A DNA stretch of 8,738 nucleotides from Eubacteriales Family XIII. Incertae Sedis bacterium (lineage in GTDB: Bacteria > Bacillota > Clostridia > Peptostreptococcales > Anaerovoracaceae). The number at the start of each line of letters is the position of its first letter. Position 1 is the first letter of the stretch. Shown here piece after piece: positions 6,408 through 8,738 of this stretch. Where the stretch lies: NCBI GenBank assembly GCA_031278255.1, contig JAITKU010000124.1, forward strand, positions 1-8,738, given 5' to 3'. Made by a program: the position numbers and the translations under genes. The notes under the pieces are model-generated. The model did not search any database, had not been told where the DNA came from, and saw only the letters and a program-made list of their open reading frames with translations.

Positions 6408-6436
6408 ATTATATTACGATTCTTCCGCGAACGCAA
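6408..6436 (-). promoter_or_regulatory. Sigma-A-type promoter of the fab operon
   Basis: Read leftward, the -35 box is TTGCGT (6431-6436) and the -10 box is a perfect TATAAT (6408-6413), with a 17-base spacer. Transcription should begin near 6401 and leave a leader of about 120 bases before fabK. It is the only strong promoter found ahead of the leftward genes, consistent with a single operon from fabK to the MarR-barrel fusion. Confidence 0.8.
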
Positions 6437-6456
6437 GGGCAAATCCGGGATTTTTT

Positions 6457-6470
6457 GCGACTTGCGACTT
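6457..6470. repeat. Tandem 7-bp repeat between the divergent promoters
   Basis: GCGACTT occurs twice head to tail (6457-6463 and 6464-6470) after a run of six Ts. It lies between the two divergent promoters and could be a regulator site, but it is short and may be chance. Confidence 0.3.
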
Positions 6471-6486
6471 AACAATGCACGCATAC

Positions 6487-6515
6487 TTGATCGGACCCGC
6501 CCAAAATGATACAAT
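6487..6515 (+). promoter_or_regulatory. Sigma-A-type promoter of vanR-vanS
   Basis: The -35 box is TTGATC (6487-6492) and the -10 box TACAAT (6510-6515), separated by 17 bases. The start should fall near 6522, giving a leader of about 40 bases before the vanR ATG. It is divergent from the fab promoter, with about 50 bases between the two -35 boxes. Confidence 0.75.
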
Positions 6516-6521
6516 TAGTTT

Positions 6522-6541
6522 AAATTTGGCGGCGTCGTTCA
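6522..6541 (+). repeat. Copy of the AAATTTGGCG...TCGTTCA repeat in the vanR leader
   Basis: This 20-base stretch matches 3570-3586 in the fabG-fabF gap base for base except for an extra GCG triplet in the middle. It begins at the predicted transcription start of vanR. It may be a relic of a dispersed repeat or a shared regulatory site; the sequence cannot tell which. Confidence 0.5.
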
Positions 6542-6561
6542 CATCGAATGGAGCGGAGGAC

Positions 6562-7287
6562 ATGGACGAAAAAATTTTGGTCGTTGACGACGAGCGGGAA
6601 ATCGCAGACCTCATCGAACTGTATCTGCGCAACGAGGGCTTTACGGTCAGGACATTTTACGCGGCGCGCGAAGCGTTCGACTGCGTTTTGCGCGAGACGC
6701 CGGACCTTGCCATCCTGGACATCATGCTTCCGGACACGGACGGCTTCGCCCTGTGCCGAAAAATCCGCGAAACGCAAAACTTTCCCATCATCATGCTGAC
6801 CGCGCGCGACGGCGAACTCGACAAGATCACCGGCCTGACCCTCGGCGCGGACGATTACGTCACAAAACCCTTTTGCCCGCCGGAACTCGTCGCCCGCGTC
6901 AAGGCGCAGCTTCGGCGCAGCAAGCGCTACAACAACGCGATCGCCGCCGGCCCACCGCCCGCCGCCCTCACCTGCGGCGTGCTCGCGCTCGACGCGGACG
7001 CCCACGAATGTACGCTGAACGGCGCGCCGCTCGCCCTCACGCCCACGGAATTCACCATTCTGCGCGTGCTGCTGGAGCGGCGCGGCACGGCCGTAAGGTC
7101 CGAGCAGCTTTTCCACGCGGTCTGGGGCGAGGAGTATTACGACAAAAACAACAACACGATAACCGTCCACATACGCCACCTGCGGGAAAAGCTCGGCGCT
7201 TCGGCGGGACTCGTCAAAACGGTTTGGGGCCTGGGCTATAAAATCGAGTGCGCCGCGCGCTTCGATTTCGGAGAAAACACAAATTGA
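6562..7287 (+). CDS. vanR: VanR-family response regulator (OmpR/PhoB class)
   Basis: This 241-residue regulator has an N-terminal receiver domain and a C-terminal winged-helix domain. The receiver shows DEKILVVDDEREIADL (2-17), acidic residues Asp9 and Asp10, phospho-acceptor Asp53 in AILDIMLP, Thr80 and Lys102 in TKPF. The DNA-binding part (about 137-230) ends NNNTITVHIRHLREKLG...VKTVWGLGYKIE, nearly the same as VanA-type VanR as I remember it. Phosphorylated VanR activates glycopeptide-resistance genes in enterococci; here no vanHAX is in view. The ATG at 6562 is chosen because the receiver fold begins there and GGAG lies eight bases upstream; the longer frame from 6475 would start before the predicted transcription start. 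Its stop overlaps the vanS start. Likely targets are the region 8426-8490 or distant genes. Confidence 0.93.
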   Translation: MDEKILVVDDEREIADLIELYLRNEGFTVRTFYAAREAFDCVLRETPDLAILDIMLPDTDGFALCRKIRETQNFPIIMLTARDGELDKITGLTLGADDYVTKPFCPPELVARVKAQLRRSKRYNNAIAAGPPPAALTCGVLALDADAHECTLNGAPLALTPTEFTILRVLLERRGTAVRSEQLFHAVWGEEYYDKNNNTITVHIRHLREKLGASAGLVKTVWGLGYKIECAARFDFGENTN

Positions 7288-8408
7288 AAGGTGATTTCGG
7301 CCCGTTAAAACGCAAGCTGCTTCTGCGCGCATTTACCGTTGCCGCGATTGTTTTCGGACTCGGCTTTCTGATACGCGTACTGCTGATCGACGGAATATTG
7401 GAGGCCCCCTTTGCCGACGCGTTCATCCGCGCGTATCAAACCTTGTTCGACGCCGATTGGCGCGAGGCGGCGACGGCGTATCGAAGGCTGTTGCGGGACA
7501 ACAAGTCGGAACTCTTGATGGCGGGGCTGCTGCTTATGGCCGCCATCAGCTTTTACGCCTCCCTTTCGGCGCTGATCCGCTATTTCAGGGAAGTCGGCGA
7601 GGGTATCCGCAAATTGGCGGACGAAAGCGCGGAAGAGATAAGACTCTCCCCCGAAACGGCGTTCTTGGAACGCAAGCTGAACGAGGCAAAACGCACCCTG
7701 CGCCGGCGCGCCGATGATCTGAAAGAAGCGGAACGACGCAAGGATGAGCTTGTCATGTATCTCGCGCACGACATCCGAACGCCGCTCACCTCCGTCGTCG
7801 GCTATCTGAATCTGCTCCGGGACTCGCCCGGGCTTCCCGCGGCGGAGCGGGAGAAATACGTCAACATCGCCCTGGACAAGGCAAACAGGCTGGAATCGCT
7901 CGTGGATGAGTTTTTTGAGATCACGCGCTTAGGCAACCCGGCAGTCTCCTTGGAAAAAGAAAAACTCGACCTGTCCTATATGCTCACGCAGCTTGCCGAC
8001 GAGTTTTATCCGCGGGCGGAGGCGTCCGGCAAGCGGATAAAGCTGCGCTCCGCGGACAACCTGACCGTGGAGGCGGACCCGGACAAGCTGGCGCGGGTAT
8101 TCGGCAATCTGCTGAAAAACGCGCTCTCCTACAGCAGCGACGGCAGCACGATCGAGATAGAGGCGCACAGACGCACGGGCGCGGCGCTCGTCGTTTTTCG
8201 GAATCAAGGCGCGACGATTCCCGTGTCCGCGCTCGGCGCGATATTCGATAAGCACTACAGGCTCGACGCGGCGCGGGGCAGCGGCGGCGGCGCGGGACTC
8301 GGGCTTGCCATCGCGAAAGAGATCGTCGAGCTTCACGGCGGGACCATCGGCGTTCAAAGCGACGCGCAGGGCACGGCGTTCACGGTCAGCCTGCCCGCGG
8401 CGGACTGA
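7284..8408 (+). CDS. vanS: VanS-family sensor histidine kinase
   Basis: This membrane histidine kinase of about 374 residues should phosphorylate VanR. Two membrane segments lie near residues 13-35 and 77-98, enclosing a short outer loop of about 40 residues, as in VanA-type VanS. Then come a HAMP-like linker and coiled coil (99-155) and the H-box MYLAHDIRTPLTS with His162. The N-box LLKNAL has Asn279, and GGAGLGLAIAKEIVELHGG forms the G2 box. The usual D-x-G of the G1 box appears to be NQG, as I recall for VanS. Start choice: the TTG at 7284 overlaps the vanR stop as TTGA and has GGAG ten bases upstream, and it aligns with the VanS N-terminus; a GTG at 7248 with no ribosome site would add 12 residues. 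The short loop suggests sensing at or in the membrane. The ligand cannot be told. Confidence 0.92.
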   Translation: MKGDFGPLKRKLLLRAFTVAAIVFGLGFLIRVLLIDGILEAPFADAFIRAYQTLFDADWREAATAYRRLLRDNKSELLMAGLLLMAAISFYASLSALIRYFREVGEGIRKLADESAEEIRLSPETAFLERKLNEAKRTLRRRADDLKEAERRKDELVMYLAHDIRTPLTSVVGYLNLLRDSPGLPAAEREKYVNIALDKANRLESLVDEFFEITRLGNPAVSLEKEKLDLSYMLTQLADEFYPRAEASGKRIKLRSADNLTVEADPDKLARVFGNLLKNALSYSSDGSTIEIEAHRRTGAALVVFRNQGATIPVSALGAIFDKHYRLDAARGSGGGAGLGLAIAKEIVELHGGTIGVQSDAQGTAFTVSLPAAD

Positions 8409-8425
8409 CCGTGATTCGATCGATT

Positions 8426-8490
8426 TTAATTTTTTATTAAGAAAATATCAAGCTGATCTTAGCACACGGCCCTTTCGTTTCCCGTATGAT
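8426..8490 (+). promoter_or_regulatory. Candidate activator-dependent promoter with four 11-bp-phased half-sites
   Basis: TTAAT (8426), TTAAG (8437), TCAAG (8448) and TTAGC (8459) start exactly 11 bases apart. A -10-like TATGAT lies at 8485-8490. The -35 position (8462-8467, GCACAC) is poor and is touched by the last half-site. OmpR/PhoB-class regulators bind direct repeats with about 11-bp pitch next to weak -35 boxes, so this fits a promoter switched on by a regulator such as the neighbouring VanR. The transcript would run rightward into the inverted-repeat block and past the window end. Confidence 0.45.
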
Positions 8491-8529
8491 GTTTACAGGA
8501 TGCGAAAAGGCTTTTTTTGTGGCAGAATG

Positions 8530-8577
8530 TTCAATTTTGGCTCCGTCCAAAATTGAAGCGCCAAAGGCGCACTTCAA
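8530..8577 (+). repeat. Overlapping, mutually exclusive inverted repeats
   Basis: TTCAATTTTGG (8530-8540) pairs perfectly with CCAAAATTGAA (8547-8557) around a six-base loop. The same right arm, AATTGAAG (8551-8558), can instead pair with CTTCAATT (8572-8579) outside the short stem GCGCC-AAA-GGCGC (8558-8570). Only one form can exist at a time, as in attenuators. The first arm plus loop is also a copy of the repeat at 3583-3603 (18 of 21 bases). Confidence 0.6.
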
Positions 8578-8590
8578 TTGTTGAACGGAT

Positions 8591-8631
8591 GTTTTGAGGG
8601 GACAAGGGCTCTGCCCGCTGCCCCTCAAAAC
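8591..8631. repeat. Perfect 11-bp inverted repeat with nested stem
   Basis: GTTTTGAGGGG (8591-8601) pairs with CCCCTCAAAAC (8621-8631). Inside it, GGGC (8606-8609) pairs with GCCC (8613-8616) around TCT. This is a strong stem on either strand, but no T-run follows in either direction, so it is not a standard intrinsic terminator. Confidence 0.7.
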
Positions 8632-8654
8632 ATAGGCGTCAGTGGGGGATTGCT

Positions 8655-8688
8655 CATTTTCCCCGCGCTTTAGCGCGGCCGGAAAATG
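8655..8688. repeat. Inverted repeat with two stacked stems
   Basis: CATTTTCC (8655-8662) pairs with GGAAAATG (8681-8688), and inside it CCGCGC (8663-8668) pairs with GCGCGG (8673-8678) around TTTA, with a two-base bulge at 8679-8680. Fourteen base pairs in total make this one of the most stable foldings in the window. A purine-rich tail follows to the window end. Confidence 0.7.
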
Positions 8689-8738
8689 GGACAGCGAAGT
8701 GAACCGCAGGTGAACGGAGGAGTGAGGCGAAGCCGAAC

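Larger units (their letters stand above)
8409..8738. other. Gene-free region downstream of vanS with promoter-like signals and inverted repeats
   Basis: No credible gene lies in these 330 bases. In order they hold an AT-rich stretch with phased half-sites (8426-8463), a -10-like box (8485-8490), a T-run (8511-8518), inverted repeats (8530-8577, 8591-8631 and 8655-8688) and a purine-rich tail with GTGAAC twice, 11 bases apart (8699 and 8710). The packed inverted repeats plus purine-rich tail resemble the intergenic palindromic cassettes seen in some Clostridia genomes. That likeness is from memory and not checked. The window ends within this block. Confidence 0.6.

Noticed and set aside
8409..8445. 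Intrinsic terminator right after vanS
   Set aside because: There is a T-rich stretch but no stable GC stem directly before it; the possible TTAAT/ATTAA pairing is too weak.
8500..8556. Small reading frame of 18 codons downstream of the putative promoter (leader peptide)
   Set aside because: The ribosome-site-like AGG is too close to the ATG and there is no run of regulatory codons; it ends inside a repeat, so coding is unsupported.
1..8738. CRISPR array, tRNA or rRNA genes
   Set aside because: No regularly spaced identical repeats, cloverleaf-like sequence or rRNA-like segments were seen on either strand.

Overview
The window looks like a chromosomal piece of a GC-rich member of the Bacillota, most likely an uncultured gut-type Clostridia. 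The grounds are FabK as the only enoyl-ACP reductase in the cluster, strong AGGAGG-type ribosome sites before nearly every gene, a MarR/FabT-like regulator inside the fatty-acid operon, and a VanR/VanS pair very close to those of Firmicutes. No species can be named from the sequence.

Layout. Positions 1-208 hold no gene; they contain a small MITE-like element bounded by 8-bp terminal inverted repeats and TA dinucleotides. Positions 209-6279 are a leftward (minus-strand) type II fatty-acid synthesis operon, read in the order fabK, fabD, fabG, fabF, fabZ and then a 504-residue fusion of a MarR/FabT-type DNA-binding domain with a FabK/nitronate-monooxygenase-like barrel. Positions 6280-6561 are a divergent regulatory region with one sigma-A-type promoter in each direction. 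Positions 6562-8408 are a rightward vanR-vanS two-component pair. Positions 8409-8738 have no convincing gene but hold an ordered set of signals: four 11-bp-phased half-sites, a -10 box, several strong inverted repeats and a purine-rich tail.

How the genes work together. FabD loads malonyl onto acyl carrier protein, FabF condenses, FabG reduces the ketone, FabZ dehydrates and FabK reduces the enoyl group, so the elongation cycle is complete except for ACP. acpP, fabH and the acetyl-CoA carboxylase genes are not in the window. The last gene is probably the operon's own regulator, as FabT is in streptococci. Here the DNA-binding domain is joined to a barrel related to FabK in which the position of the catalytic histidine and several flavin-phosphate positions are changed. 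This suggests a pathway enzyme fold reused as a sensor. VanR/VanS, without vanHAX in view, senses the cell envelope and may control the promoter-like region just downstream of vanS.

The most interesting points are the MarR-barrel fusion with its degenerate active site, the phased sites downstream of vanS, and a short repeat family (core AATTTTGGC/AAATTTGGCG) found in the vanR leader, in the fabG-fabF gap, downstream of vanS and inside the MITE-like element.
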